A stretch of DNA of 64,000 nt, taken from NCBI RefSeq assembly GCF_900113635.1, contig NZ_FOQA01000004.1, positions 124,001 through 188,000 of the forward strand. The letters run 5' to 3'. Below the pieces are notes generated by a model. It made no database searches and was not told where the DNA came from. It worked only from the letters and a program-made list of their open reading frames with translations. This document shows, piece by piece, positions 46,106 through 54,569 of this stretch. The translations under genes were made by a program, and so were the position numbers. The stretch's first letter is position 1, and each line of letters starts with the position of its first letter. Origin of the DNA: Tindallia magadiensis. GTDB lineage: Bacteria > Bacillota > Clostridia > Peptostreptococcales > Tindalliaceae.

Positions 46106-46635
46106 CTGACTTCCCTCCTCATATAGTACTTCAATAATGAAATATTAGTTGCTTCTATCTCAACAAACCCACCTGGTGAAGCAAGTTCTCTGAGGGGTAC
46201 TTCATGGTGGTCGTAATAAAAAGTATGGTCAGCTACTTCTCTACCGATTCGCACCGGTAATCTTTTAAAAGATACATTGTAATTATAAACGCGAAACATC
46301 CCGTCTTTTATTTCCCATTTTGTCCCGCCTTCTGGCCCTGCCGGCAGGTTTGGACCATGTTCATTAAAAAGCATTTCCCGAATGCCTATGGTTAATTCCT
46401 GCTGAATATAGTAAGTTTCTATAATGGGTTGTTTGGTAACAGAATGTTTCCAGTGAATGGAAAAGGAGTTTCCTGGTTCTATTCTCTCCTGATACAACAG
46501 CTGATCATCCTTTGCTGGATCAAGTATTTGAAGAACCGTTACTGTCTTTACTGATGAGTATAGACAGCCAACAAATACGACCATTATCCCTATTAAAAAA
46601 AATAGTATTTTGTATTTTCTGATATAATTGATCAT
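46102..46635 (-). CDS. DUF1850 protein of the TAXI-TRAP operon
   Basis: 177 residues; an N-terminal membrane anchor (about 9-28) and an extracellular part with SFSIHWKHSVTKQPIIETY, where WxHSV is the DUF1850 signature. DUF1850 genes commonly sit between TAXI solute-binding and permease genes, as here, so an accessory role in the transporter is likely. Overlaps the permease start by 4 bases. Confidence 0.85.
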   Translation of the reverse strand: MINYIRKYKILFFLIGIMVVFVGCLYSSVKTVTVLQILDPAKDDQLLYQERIEPGNSFSIHWKHSVTKQPIIETYYIQQELTIGIREMLFNEHGPNLPAGPEGGTKWEIKDGMFRVYNYNVSFKRLPVRIGREVADHTFYYDHHEVPLRELASPGGFVEIEATNISLLKYYMRREVR

Positions 46636-46713
46636 ATATATTACTTCACTTGTTTGAGATTATTCATTCTAAAACAACCTTTTTCCTGGATTTTTCTGAA
46701 AAGTTTCGGAAAA

Positions 46714-46742
46714 TAAACCGGGCATGGAACATGCCCGGTTTA
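46714..46742 (-). terminator. Intercistronic attenuating hairpin after the TAXI binding-protein gene
   Basis: TAAACCGGGCATG / CATGCCCGGTTTA, loop of 3, followed by TTTT on the minus strand. It lies between the binding protein and the membrane genes and probably sets a higher level of binding protein. Confidence 0.8.
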
Positions 46743-46774
46743 CATGTCATTACCGAATCAGTCGTTACGGTTAA

Positions 46775-47797
46775 TTACATCATACCTTGCTCTTCGTAGT
46801 AACGAATAGCTCCTGGATGGAATTCAGTTGTAATTCCATTTAATGCATTTTCGATAACAATTTGCTCGCCAGTTGCATGAGATTGTGCGATCTGAGAGTT
46901 ATGCTCATACATTACTCTTGCAAGATCATAGACGATGTCGTCATCTAAATCATCTCGTACATATAGTACTGCTTGAAGTGCTATGGTGTGGATTTCATCA
47001 TAATCTTCGCCACGATAGTTGTAAGTTCCTGCAGGGATCACATGAGGTGCAATTAGCGGAAACTCTTCCTGAAGTGTCTCCAACTCGTCGCCTGTAATTT
47101 CAAGGAAAGCTACTTCTCGAACTGTCAGCAAGTCAACAATTGCAGAAGCTGGCGCTCCCAGAACATTCCAAGCTGCGTCAACATGACCGTCTTTCATCTT
47201 GTCAACAGCATCACCAAAGGTGTCATTAACAACTGTCATGTCATCTTCTGTTAATCCATAAGCTGCAAAGATATGTGGAGTTGTTGCTGCTGTACCACTT
47301 CCTGGAGGCCCACCTGCAACCGTTTTGCCTGCCTGATCTTCAATGGTAAGAACACCACTTTCTACCAGACCAACACCTTGAATAATCTCTGGATAAACAA
47401 CCCCTACGGCTCTAAACCCTTGTACTTCTGTGCCTTCAAAGGAGCCTTCTCCATGCCATGCATCCTCAGCAATGTTGTTCATTGCCATCACAATGTCTGC
47501 ATCTCGAGTGTTTAGTAATCGAAGGTTTTCGACAGATGCTCCGGATGGTTGAATGGTTACGTTTACAGCATCAATATGCTCATTCCATACAGAAGACATT
47601 GCACCACCTAATGGGTAGTAAGTTCCTGCTGTACCACCGGTTGCAAAAAGAAGCTCTTGCACATCACCTGACGGTGCTTCTGTTACTTCACCATTTTCAT
47701 CTGCTGGTGCTTCATCGCCGCCACCGCCGCAAGCCGTAAACGCCAAACTCACAACCAATAATGCAACTAACAACAATCCAAAACGTGTCTTTTTCAT
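46775..47797 (-). CDS. TAXI family TRAP transporter solute-binding lipoprotein
   Basis: 340 residues. Signal peptide with lipobox LAFTACGG (Cys22), an acidic linker, then LLFATGGTAGTYYPLGGAMS, which is the TAXI signature, and PGSGTAATTPHIFAAYGL. Long acidic linker and acidic body would suit an outside salty medium. It captures the transporter's ligand outside the cell; known TAXI ligands include glutamate and other acids, but this one cannot be read. Confidence 0.93.
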   Translation of the reverse strand: MKKTRFGLLLVALLVVSLAFTACGGGGDEAPADENGEVTEAPSGDVQELLFATGGTAGTYYPLGGAMSSVWNEHIDAVNVTIQPSGASVENLRLLNTRDADIVMAMNNIAEDAWHGEGSFEGTEVQGFRAVGVVYPEIIQGVGLVESGVLTIEDQAGKTVAGGPPGSGTAATTPHIFAAYGLTEDDMTVVNDTFGDAVDKMKDGHVDAAWNVLGAPASAIVDLLTVREVAFLEITGDELETLQEEFPLIAPHVIPAGTYNYRGEDYDEIHTIALQAVLYVRDDLDDDIVYDLARVMYEHNSQIAQSHATGEQIVIENALNGITTEFHPGAIRYYEEQGMM

Positions 47798-47903
47798 AAA
47801 ATCCCCCTTTTCTTCTTCACTTCATGATTTATCATTAACATAGCATCCAGGAAATACTATGCTAATTTTGCGACATTTCAGTATTTTATGTCTTGCACCG
47901 TAT

Positions 47904-47932
47904 ATTTTACTCTCCACTGGCAGAAAAGTCAA
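47904..47932 (-). promoter_or_regulatory. Promoter of the TAXI-TRAP operon
   Basis: TTGACT (47927-47932), 17 bases, TAAAAT (47904-47909), about 105 bases before the start. The leader holds a small CATAG/CTATG inverted repeat. Confidence 0.65.
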
Positions 47933-47991
47933 TATTTTCTTCATAAATAACAGATACTGCAAGACATCCTTCATTGAATTTCTAATTGGTA

Positions 47992-48020
47992 AATAGGGCC
48001 ATATAAAATATGGCCCTATT
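47992..48020 (-). terminator. Hairpin terminator after the BKACE gene
   Basis: Perfect 12-bp stem AATAGGGCCATA/TATGGCCCTATT, loop TAAAA, one base after the gene's stop; the following U-run is short. Confidence 0.7.
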
Positions 48021-48021
48021 C

Positions 48022-48843
48022 TTATTTAGCTGGTAGTCCTAACATATCTCTGGCTTCTGCTGGTGTTGCCATTTCTCGGCCTACTGCTTTTGCAATATTC
48101 ACTACTTGCTGTACTAACTTTTCATTCGTTGCCTGAGAACCATCAGGCATTACTAATACATCTTCTAAACCTGTTCGGACATGAGCTCCCATAGCAATCG
48201 CCATGGTTAGCATTTGAACCTGAGCATTTCCTACCCCCATCACACTACAAGTTGAGTTCGGAGGAAGACTCTCAATCATGTGCATTAAGTTTTTAGGTGT
48301 TCCTTTGATCGATCCAGGCACATTCATCACAAGATTAAAATGCACAGGGGCTTTCAGGATACCTTTTTTAATAAGGAATTTTGCGTTATCAATCATCGCC
48401 ACGTCAAAAGCTTCAATTTCAGGCTTTACATTATTTTCATTCATCTTAGTTACTAAATGCTCAATTAGCTCCGGCGGGTTGGCATTCACTGCTGTTGGAA
48501 AATTAGAAGATCCTGTTGAAAGGCTGGCCATTTCAACATTAAGGTCCAACATTTGACTTCTCCATTCCGCCGTATTGCCACCGCCTCTGGCACCTGTTGA
48601 AACTTGAGTGATAATATCTAAGTCACTGGCATCGATCTTATCAATAAGTTCCTTAAAAATAGCACGATCGCAGGTAGGTTTTTCTTCCTCATCCCGCACA
48701 TGTAAATGCCCTATTGAAACTCCCATTTCTCTACATTTCTGCAGATCAGCAACAATTTGATCCGGAGTAACCGGTGTGCTGGGATTTAACGCTCTAGTAG
48801 GCACGTTTCCCGTAGGTGCCAACGTAATAATTAGTTTATCCAA
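48022..48843 (-). CDS. Beta-keto acid cleavage enzyme (BKACE/DUF849, Kce-like)
   Basis: 273-residue zinc TIM-barrel enzyme. These proteins react a beta-keto acid with acetyl-CoA to give acetoacetate and a new acyl-CoA; the founding member, Kce, acts on 3-keto-5-aminohexanoate in lysine fermentation. Visible are LTLAPTG-like IITLAPTGNVPTRALNP, the metal motif GHLHVRDEE, and MGAHVRTGLEDVLVMP. Start is TTG 48843 with AAGGAGG 8 bases upstream. It follows a class III aminotransferase by 32 bases, which suggests that the aminotransferase makes the keto acid that is cleaved. The kam/kdd/kal lysine genes are not here, so the substrate may be another beta-amino acid. Confidence 0.88.
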   Translation of the reverse strand: MDKLIITLAPTGNVPTRALNPSTPVTPDQIVADLQKCREMGVSIGHLHVRDEEEKPTCDRAIFKELIDKIDASDLDIITQVSTGARGGGNTAEWRSQMLDLNVEMASLSTGSSNFPTAVNANPPELIEHLVTKMNENNVKPEIEAFDVAMIDNAKFLIKKGILKAPVHFNLVMNVPGSIKGTPKNLMHMIESLPPNSTCSVMGVGNAQVQMLTMAIAMGAHVRTGLEDVLVMPDGSQATNEKLVQQVVNIAKAVGREMATPAEARDMLGLPAK

Positions 48844-48875
48844 CCGTAACGCCTCCTTTTTCTGTTTTGTTATGC

Positions 48876-50237
48876 TTACAATACTTGTTTGCTTGTTTTA
48901 TCAATAGCTCTTTCCAGTCTATCCATCATTTCGGTTAATTCTGTACGTGTAATATTGATTGGTGGTGCTAATAACGTATCATCGCCTTTACCATTTCCTG
49001 CAGAACCACCACCCGGATAAGGTACAACACCTTCCTCCAAGCAATTAACCGTAAACTTGCCTTTCAGGTTTACAGATGGATCGAAAGGCTCTTTTGTATC
49101 TCTATCCTGAACAAATTCAATACCCCACATTAGCCCTTTTCCACGAACATCACCAATAATCGGGTATTTATATAGTTGTTCCATTCTTTCTCCAAAGTAT
49201 TCTCCCTGCTCAGCTGCATTTTGCAAAATACCTTCTCTTTCGATAATTTCAAGTACTTTTAAGCCGATTCCACAGGAAAGAGGATTACTGGCATAGGTAT
49301 GACCATGAATAAAATTCCCTGATCCTTGCACCATAATGGTATCAAAAACTTTTTCACTGCAAATTGCAGCTCCCATAGGTGTATATCCTGAACTCATTCC
49401 TTTAGCGCAGGTAATAATGTCCGGAACCACGTCAAAGTGATCTGACGCAAATTTTTTGCCAGTACGACCAAAACCTGCCATTACTTCGTCCATAATAAAC
49501 AGAATGTCGTATCGGTTACAAATTTCTCTCACTTTGTCAAAGTAAATCTTAGTCGGATGAACTCCAGGAACTGCTGATCCAACCACTGGTTCTGAAATAA
49601 AGGCGCAAATGTTTTCGGCACCTTGTTTGATTATTTCTTCTTCTAATGCTTCTGCCGCCTTAATACTGGTTTCTTCCAAGGTCTGACAATTCCAAGGATT
49701 ACGATAATGGTAGAACTGAGGAATTTTAGGGAAGTCAATTAACATGGGTTCGTAAATGTTTCTTCTTCCCGGTATTCCAGTCATTGAAAGAGCCCCTAAA
49801 GTATTTCCATGAAAAGAATTCCATTTGCTGATGACTTTCCATTTTTTACTTTCTTTTCCATCTCTTTCAACATAATATTGCCGAGCCATTTTTATGGCCG
49901 TTTCCGTTGACTCTGAACCGCCAGAAACAAAGTAGACATGATTTAAATCTCCCGGTGCCCATTCACACACTTTTTCTGCACATTTTTCTATTGTATCCAC
50001 AGTCCATCTTGAAAGGTGCGTAAAGGCTACTCGTTCAATTTGCTCTTTGGCAAACTGAGCTATCTCTGCGTTACCATGGCCAATGTTAGCTACAGCAGAA
50101 CCAGAGCAGGCATCTATATACTCCTTGCCACCTTCTCCATAAAGGTATACACCTTCACCGCTTTCGATACGCGGATAAATCCAGTTTTGATTCCGATAAA
50201 AAACATGATTCTTTGGCGCTTTGTTTAAACTCATCAT
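48876..50237 (-). CDS. Class III PLP aminotransferase, omega/beta-amino acid type
   Basis: 453 residues, fold type I. YIDACSGSAVANIGHG at the N-terminus, SGGSESTETAIKMARQ for the cofactor phosphate, LFIMDEVMAGFGRTG with Asp250, and Lys279 in TCAKGMSSGYTPMGA. The group includes beta-alanine, taurine, GABA and beta-amino acid transaminases. Being paired with a BKACE suggests a beta-amino acid substrate (inference). Two ATGs in tandem follow GGAAGGGGG; the second (50234) has the better spacing. Upstream lies a structured leader with a palindrome. Confidence 0.88.
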   Translation of the reverse strand: MMSLNKAPKNHVFYRNQNWIYPRIESGEGVYLYGEGGKEYIDACSGSAVANIGHGNAEIAQFAKEQIERVAFTHLSRWTVDTIEKCAEKVCEWAPGDLNHVYFVSGGSESTETAIKMARQYYVERDGKESKKWKVISKWNSFHGNTLGALSMTGIPGRRNIYEPMLIDFPKIPQFYHYRNPWNCQTLEETSIKAAEALEEEIIKQGAENICAFISEPVVGSAVPGVHPTKIYFDKVREICNRYDILFIMDEVMAGFGRTGKKFASDHFDVVPDIITCAKGMSSGYTPMGAAICSEKVFDTIMVQGSGNFIHGHTYASNPLSCGIGLKVLEIIEREGILQNAAEQGEYFGERMEQLYKYPIIGDVRGKGLMWGIEFVQDRDTKEPFDPSVNLKGKFTVNCLEEGVVPYPGGGSAGNGKGDDTLLAPPINITRTELTEMMDRLERAIDKTSKQVL

Positions 50238-50258
50238 TAATCCCCCTTCCGATTTTTA

Positions 50259-50286
50259 GGTTTTTGTTTTATATAAAACAAAAACC
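50259..50286. repeat. Perfect 28-base AT-rich palindrome upstream of the aminotransferase
   Basis: GGTTTTTGTTTTAT and its exact complement, no spacer, ending 21 bases before the start codon. It could be an operator for a dimeric regulator or an RNA hairpin. It is not followed by a U-run on the coding strand. Confidence 0.75.
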
Positions 50287-50435
50287 AGTACAACATACAC
50301 CACTATTCCCTAAATAGCTAAGTCGCTCTTACGGTTTCCGTGGCTTCAGTTATACTGGGTTCCACCCGCGATGCCGCAGGCAGGATTTGCTTGGGCGGCG
50401 GGTAAAGCAGCATACAACTAATGATTTTCCTTGGT
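50287..50435 (-). other. GC-rich structured intergenic element of unknown type
   Basis: About 150 bases, clearly richer in G and C than the surroundings, between DUF3870 and the aminotransferase. On the minus strand it can form ACCC/GCCGC with GCGGC/GGGU, CAGT-ATA-ACTG, ACGG-AAA-CCGT and CTATT-TAGGG-AATAG hairpins. No known riboswitch core fits well: it has a UGGAACC run like a T-box but no stem I or specifier. No ORF of note. Confidence 0.4.
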
Positions 50436-50438
50436 CGG

Positions 50439-50789
50439 TTATTTGGTTTGTTCATTTTTCCATTGAAGATAGCGCTCTATTCCACCTCGCAAGGCAACGC
50501 ATAACGCTTTCTGAGCAAAGCCATGGTACCGATCTCTGATAGATGCAGCAATTACTTCGGCTCCTTCATCATGAATATTATGTCCGACCAATACTGATTT
50601 AATAAATTCCCGGGCTTCTTTTGTGAGTAACGTGCAGGATACATCAACAATTTCACCACTGTTCCGGTCGATGATAAGCCCTAATCCAACAACCCGATGC
50701 AGATTAGCTGCCGGAATTTCTCCCGGAAGCTTAGCATAGGCAATAAAATAAACTGTGTTATTTGAGTAATTAGCCGTCACCCTCACCAC
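50439..50789 (-). CDS. DUF3870 domain protein
   Basis: 116 residues with the DUF3870 pattern: VYFIAYAKLPGEIPAANLH, then VGLGLIIDRNSGEIVDVSCT and RYHGFAQKALCVALRG. The role is unknown; the family is often near transport or amino-acid catabolism operons in Clostridia. It lies upstream of the aminotransferase-BKACE pair on the same strand and could be co-transcribed through the structured gap. Confidence 0.8.
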   Translation of the reverse strand: MVRVTANYSNNTVYFIAYAKLPGEIPAANLHRVVGLGLIIDRNSGEIVDVSCTLLTKEAREFIKSVLVGHNIHDEGAEVIAASIRDRYHGFAQKALCVALRGGIERYLQWKNEQTK

Positions 50790-50904
50790 CTATACATAAT
50801 GTGAAAATAATCTCACTGTCATTATATCCATTTGTCACGTTTTTTTCAAGCCCCATTCTTTTATGACAGTCTTTGATTCGCCCTATTCAATCCCTTATTT
50901 ACGC

Positions 50905-51390
50905 TTAATATCCTTCGTCCTGTCGCTGATGATTCACTTCGTTTTTTGCTAAATAAGATTCCATCACTTCGGCACGGGTAAAACCCAATTTTTCTCCCAA
51001 AGACAGAAATGACTGAAAAAGATGGTGAAAAGCGGCCTCATCTCTTTCTTTTTCAAATTGGCTAACAGCGTGATACACGGATAGAAATTGCCGGATTTCA
51101 TCTTCACAAATACTTCCAGGCTCTAATTCATTAAACCTATAATCCATTTCTAGTCCAAGGCTTAGTAAAAAGTGAAGTCCATCCACATACTCTTCTAAAA
51201 TCACTTCTTTAGATGATGCTGTTTTATGGCTCCAAAATTTGAAACACCTTGTTTCATTGGCCAATTCTCCTAACTCTACCTGAAAGGCTAAAATTTTCCT
51301 GTCTGTTAAGCTTTCATTTTCTAATTGATGATTTTTTTGGATAAACAAATCCAGTTCTCTTTGCCTATTATATAACTTTATCCAATCCAT
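50905..51390 (-). CDS. Dimeric (all-alpha) dUTPase-like protein
   Basis: 161 residues. FQVELGELANETRCFKFWS and EEYVDGLHFLLSLGLEM supply the ExxE and ExxD metal residues of the dUTPase_2/MazG superfamily, which split dUTP to dUMP. GTG 51402 is possible, but ATG 51390 has GTGAGGA 6 bases upstream and is preferred. Confidence 0.85.
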   Translation of the reverse strand: MDWIKLYNRQRELDLFIQKNHQLENESLTDRKILAFQVELGELANETRCFKFWSHKTASSKEVILEEYVDGLHFLLSLGLEMDYRFNELEPGSICEDEIRQFLSVYHAVSQFEKERDEAAFHHLFQSFLSLGEKLGFTRAEVMESYLAKNEVNHQRQDEGY

Positions 51391-51546
51391 AGAAGTCCTC
51401 ACTTTCTATCTGTCATTACTCTTATTACTAGTATACCATATGCATCCTATCAACTTCAAAAACCATTGAAATATCAATATCATTCATGATGAATTTTCTC
51501 CCACCCAGCTATGTACAGGAGTCTTTGTCGATGCCTCAGGGATCGG

Positions 51547-51604
51547 ACAAAAAACCTCTTTTGATCAATAAACCGAAATCTTTCTACGGTTTGTCAAAAG
51601 AGGT
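51547..51604 (-). terminator. Terminator of trpB2
   Basis: ACCTCTTTTGA/TCAAAAGAGGT outer stem, AAACCG/CGGTTT inner stem, six U's on the minus strand; 22 bases after the gene. Confidence 0.88.
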
Positions 51605-51626
51605 GTATTTCCTACTATCCTTTATT

Positions 51627-53003
51627 TTAAAGTGACGGACATTGGATAGATGGTACACATTTCAGTCCTTCTTCCAACATATCATTCGTATACTCCACAT
51701 CACATATTTTTCCGGAAAGATAGGCTTCATAAGCTGCTAAGTCAAAATGCCCGTGGCCGCTTAAGGCGAAAAGAATCGTTTTTTCTTCACCCGTTTCTTT
51801 ACATTTTTTTGCTTCGTCAATGGCTACCTGAATGGCGTGAGCTGATTCCGGTGCCGGTAATATCGCTTCTGCTCTTGCAAATTGAATAGCTGCTTCAAAT
51901 ACTTTTGTTTGATGAACCGATTTTCCTTCGATAAACCCATCATGGTAAAGCTGACTTACCAACGGTGATTCTCCATGATATCGAAGTCCACCAGCATGAA
52001 TGCCTTCTGGAACGAAGTCATGCCCCAGAGTATACATCATTGTAATAGGAGCCATTTTTGCCGTATCCCCAAAATCGTATGAGAATTTTCCTTTTGTCAG
52101 CGTAGGGCAAGCAGCCGGTTCAACAGCTATAAATTGAGTTTTCCTTTTGTCTGCAATCTTATCTCTCATGAATGGAAAAGATATTCCCGCAAAATTACTA
52201 CCTCCACCGCAACAACCTATCACCATGTCTGGATACTCATCAATTTTTTCCATTTGTTTTATGGCTTCTTCACCAATAATGGTCTGATGTAAAATAACAT
52301 GGTTTAAGACACTCCCTAATGCATAACTGGTGTCTTTTCTGGATGCTGCATCTTCTACTGCTTCACTAATAGCAATACCAAGACTTCCCAAAGATCCGGG
52401 ATCTTTTTTCAGTATGTCCCGCCCCGCTTTTGTATATTCACTGGGACTTGGTGTTACCTTTGCTCCATACGTCTGCATCAAAGATTTGCGATATGGTTTT
52501 TGTTCATAACTTACCTTCACCATATATACCATACATTCCAGCCCAAACATTTGTGATGCAATGCTTAAAGCAGAGCCCCATTGCCCTGCACCGGTTTCTG
52601 TTGCCAACCGAGTGATACCCTCTTGTTTATTATAGTATACTTGCGGAATAGCGGTGTTCATTTTATGACTTCCAGAAGGAGTTGTCCCCTCATATTTATA
52701 ATAGATTTTAGCCGGTGTTCCTAATGCCTCTTCCAGTCTATAGGCTCTACAGAGAGGTGATGGTCTGAAAGAACGATACATTTCTTGTACTTCTTCCGGA
52801 ATATCGATATAGCGTTCCTGTGATACCTCTTGTTTGATTAATTCCATTGGAAAAATTGCCGATAATTCTTCCGGTCCAATCGGTTCATGAGTTTGAGGAT
52901 TTAGAGCTGGCTGACACTTCACCGGCATATCCGCCTGAATATTGTACCATTTTTTAGGTAACTCCTTTTCATCAAGGTAAATTCGATAGGGAACATTTTT
53001 CAT
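51627..53003 (-). CDS. trpB2: Tryptophan synthase beta chain-like protein, TrpB2 type
   Basis: 458 residues, longer than TrpB1 (about 400) through an N-terminal extension (1-70) typical of TrpB2. PLP lysine is Lys114 in TTPSGSHKMNTAIPQ; ETGAGQWGSALSIAS is the catalytic-Glu region and IGCCGGGSNFAGISFPF the phosphate loop. TrpB condenses indole and serine to tryptophan. There is no trpA nearby, so it may work alone on free indole, which TrpB2 proteins can do. The T-box leader with a UGG specifier ties it to tryptophan shortage. Confidence 0.93.
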   Translation of the reverse strand: MKNVPYRIYLDEKELPKKWYNIQADMPVKCQPALNPQTHEPIGPEELSAIFPMELIKQEVSQERYIDIPEEVQEMYRSFRPSPLCRAYRLEEALGTPAKIYYKYEGTTPSGSHKMNTAIPQVYYNKQEGITRLATETGAGQWGSALSIASQMFGLECMVYMVKVSYEQKPYRKSLMQTYGAKVTPSPSEYTKAGRDILKKDPGSLGSLGIAISEAVEDAASRKDTSYALGSVLNHVILHQTIIGEEAIKQMEKIDEYPDMVIGCCGGGSNFAGISFPFMRDKIADKRKTQFIAVEPAACPTLTKGKFSYDFGDTAKMAPITMMYTLGHDFVPEGIHAGGLRYHGESPLVSQLYHDGFIEGKSVHQTKVFEAAIQFARAEAILPAPESAHAIQVAIDEAKKCKETGEEKTILFALSGHGHFDLAAYEAYLSGKICDVEYTNDMLEEGLKCVPSIQCPSL

Positions 53004-53032
53004 TATTAACCTCTCCTTCCATTAATTGTAAT

Positions 53033-53315
53033 AAAAAAGCCCTCTATGCAAATGCATAGAGGGCGATCTCTCGCGGTGCCACCTCATTTGAACGCTTTCA
53101 TCAGCCATTCATCTCTTTCGAATACGGACCATCAAGCAGTCGATATTCTATCTCTATAACGGGAGAATCCCGGAACCACCTACTCATCCTTTCAGCGCTC
53201 CACTCACAGGCCCATTCAGTATCTAACGAAATACTGGATTTCCACCATCACCAGCTCTCTAACATTCCGTAAAGGATCCCTACTCTTCCTGCTCTTAGTG
53301 TTTTCTATTCATTTG
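53033..53315 (-). promoter_or_regulatory. T-box leader with tryptophan (UGG) specifier
   Basis: The minus strand shows the stem I elements in order: GGAAGAGUAG, AGAGAGCUGGUGAUGGUGG, then GAA-UGG-GCCUGUGAGUGG, where UGG (53212-53214) holds the specifier position. Then comes the T-box proper, GGUGGCACCGCGAGA (53069-53083), and a terminator hairpin GCCCUCUAUG/CAUAGAGGGC (53039-53064) with a U-run. Uncharged tRNA-Trp should favour antitermination of trpB2. Confidence 0.93.
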
Positions 53316-53321
53316 TAAAGT

Positions 53322-53350
53322 ATTATACATAGACTTTTCTTGCTTGTCAA
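53322..53350 (-). promoter_or_regulatory. Consensus sigma-A promoter of the T-box/trpB2 transcript
   Basis: TTGACA (53345-53350), 17 bases, TATAAT (53322-53327): a perfect match, so control must come mainly from the T-box. Confidence 0.9.
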
Positions 53351-53364
53351 AGGTTTTTTATCCT

Positions 53365-54552
53365 TTATTTCTGAATTTTTTCGAAATAGGCCATAGCTCC
53401 CCTAATATGCATCTCGACACCTAAAGCCAACACCTCTTCATCTAACTTGAACTCAGGATGATGATGCGGCATATCCGTTTTCTTTTCTTTGTTTCCAATT
53501 CCTAGAAAATAAAAAGCACTCGGAACCATATTGGCAAAGGAAGCAAAATCTTCTCCCAGCATCACAGTTAAATCCGTTTCCTGAAGACTTTCTACTCCAA
53601 AAGCTTCTGTTGCACTTTGTTTGATAAGATTTGTCATTTCCAGGTCATTAGTCAATAATTCATTCCCACACTTAAATGTCAGTTCATAGTCTGCTCCATA
53701 CATCCTGCACACATGAGCAACAATTTCTTCAAATCGTTGACGGATACGAGCATCTTCATTATGCAGGCATCGGACAGATCCTGCTAATTCAGCTTGTTGA
53801 GAAATAATAATAGGGTTTGTCCCCGCATGAAATTGACCAAAATTAATGAGTGTTGGTTTCAAAACGTCTTGCTCGCGAGTCTGCAGGGATTGTAATGCAT
53901 TCATAATTTCTTTTCCGCAAAAAATAGGATCCACCGCTAAATGAGGCGCCCCTCCATGTCCCCCTTTCCCTTTAATGGTTAACCAAAAGTAGTAACTAGA
54001 AGCCATTAATGGTCCGGCGGTAATACCAACTTTCCCACTGGATAAAGGACTCCATAAATGAATTCCTAAAGCAGCATCCACTTTGGGATTTTCCATCACA
54101 CCTTCTTCAATAATAATTGCTGCTCCGGCGTCTTCTTCATTAGGCTGAAAAACAAATTTAATAGTACCTTTTATTTCTTCACGGTGTTTTGCCAATATTT
54201 TTGCAGCTACCATTAACATGGCGGTATGCCCGTCATGACCACAAGCATGCATTTTCCCTTCATAAATAGATCGAAAAGATACATCCGTTTTTTCATCCAT
54301 TGGAAGCGCATCCATATCTGCTCGAAGCATTAATACAGGTCCATCTTCTTGACCTCTCAAAATGCCGATAACGCCTGTTTCTGCTACTCTTTCAACTTCT
54401 ATTCCCTGCTCTCGTAAATAGTCCGATACAATTCCTGCTGTTCTATATTCTTCAAAACCTAATTCAGGATGTTGATGAAAATCTCTGCGTAAGCGTATCA
54501 ATTCATCTGTTAGCTGTTCAATTTCTATTTTCAGAGTGTCTTTTAGTGACAT
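53365..54552 (-). CDS. M20D amidohydrolase (hippurate/N-acyl-amino acid hydrolase family)
   Basis: 395 residues. LRRDFHQHPELGFEEYRTA, LMLRADMDALPM, HACGHDGHTAMLMVAA and FVFQPNEEDAGAA with LGIHLWSPLSSG are the M20D motifs; the Cys and His of the CGHDGH motif are metal ligands. Members remove acyl groups from amino acids or act on aminobenzoyl-glutamate. Here QPNEED replaces the commoner QPAEE. It lies 17 bases after an amidohydrolase gene, and the pair may process one N-substituted compound. Confidence 0.88.
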   Translation of the reverse strand: MSLKDTLKIEIEQLTDELIRLRRDFHQHPELGFEEYRTAGIVSDYLREQGIEVERVAETGVIGILRGQEDGPVLMLRADMDALPMDEKTDVSFRSIYEGKMHACGHDGHTAMLMVAAKILAKHREEIKGTIKFVFQPNEEDAGAAIIIEEGVMENPKVDAALGIHLWSPLSSGKVGITAGPLMASSYYFWLTIKGKGGHGGAPHLAVDPIFCGKEIMNALQSLQTREQDVLKPTLINFGQFHAGTNPIIISQQAELAGSVRCLHNEDARIRQRFEEIVAHVCRMYGADYELTFKCGNELLTNDLEMTNLIKQSATEAFGVESLQETDLTVMLGEDFASFANMVPSAFYFLGIGNKEKKTDMPHHHPEFKLDEEVLALGVEMHIRGAMAYFEKIQK

Positions 54553-54569
54553 TCTTCCACCTCTTTCCT

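Noticed and set aside
50287-50435. A second T-box, SAM or 6S RNA
   Set aside because: Only short chance matches (UGGAACC, GCCUGCGGC). No stem I, specifier, SAM core or rod-like 6S fold could be drawn.
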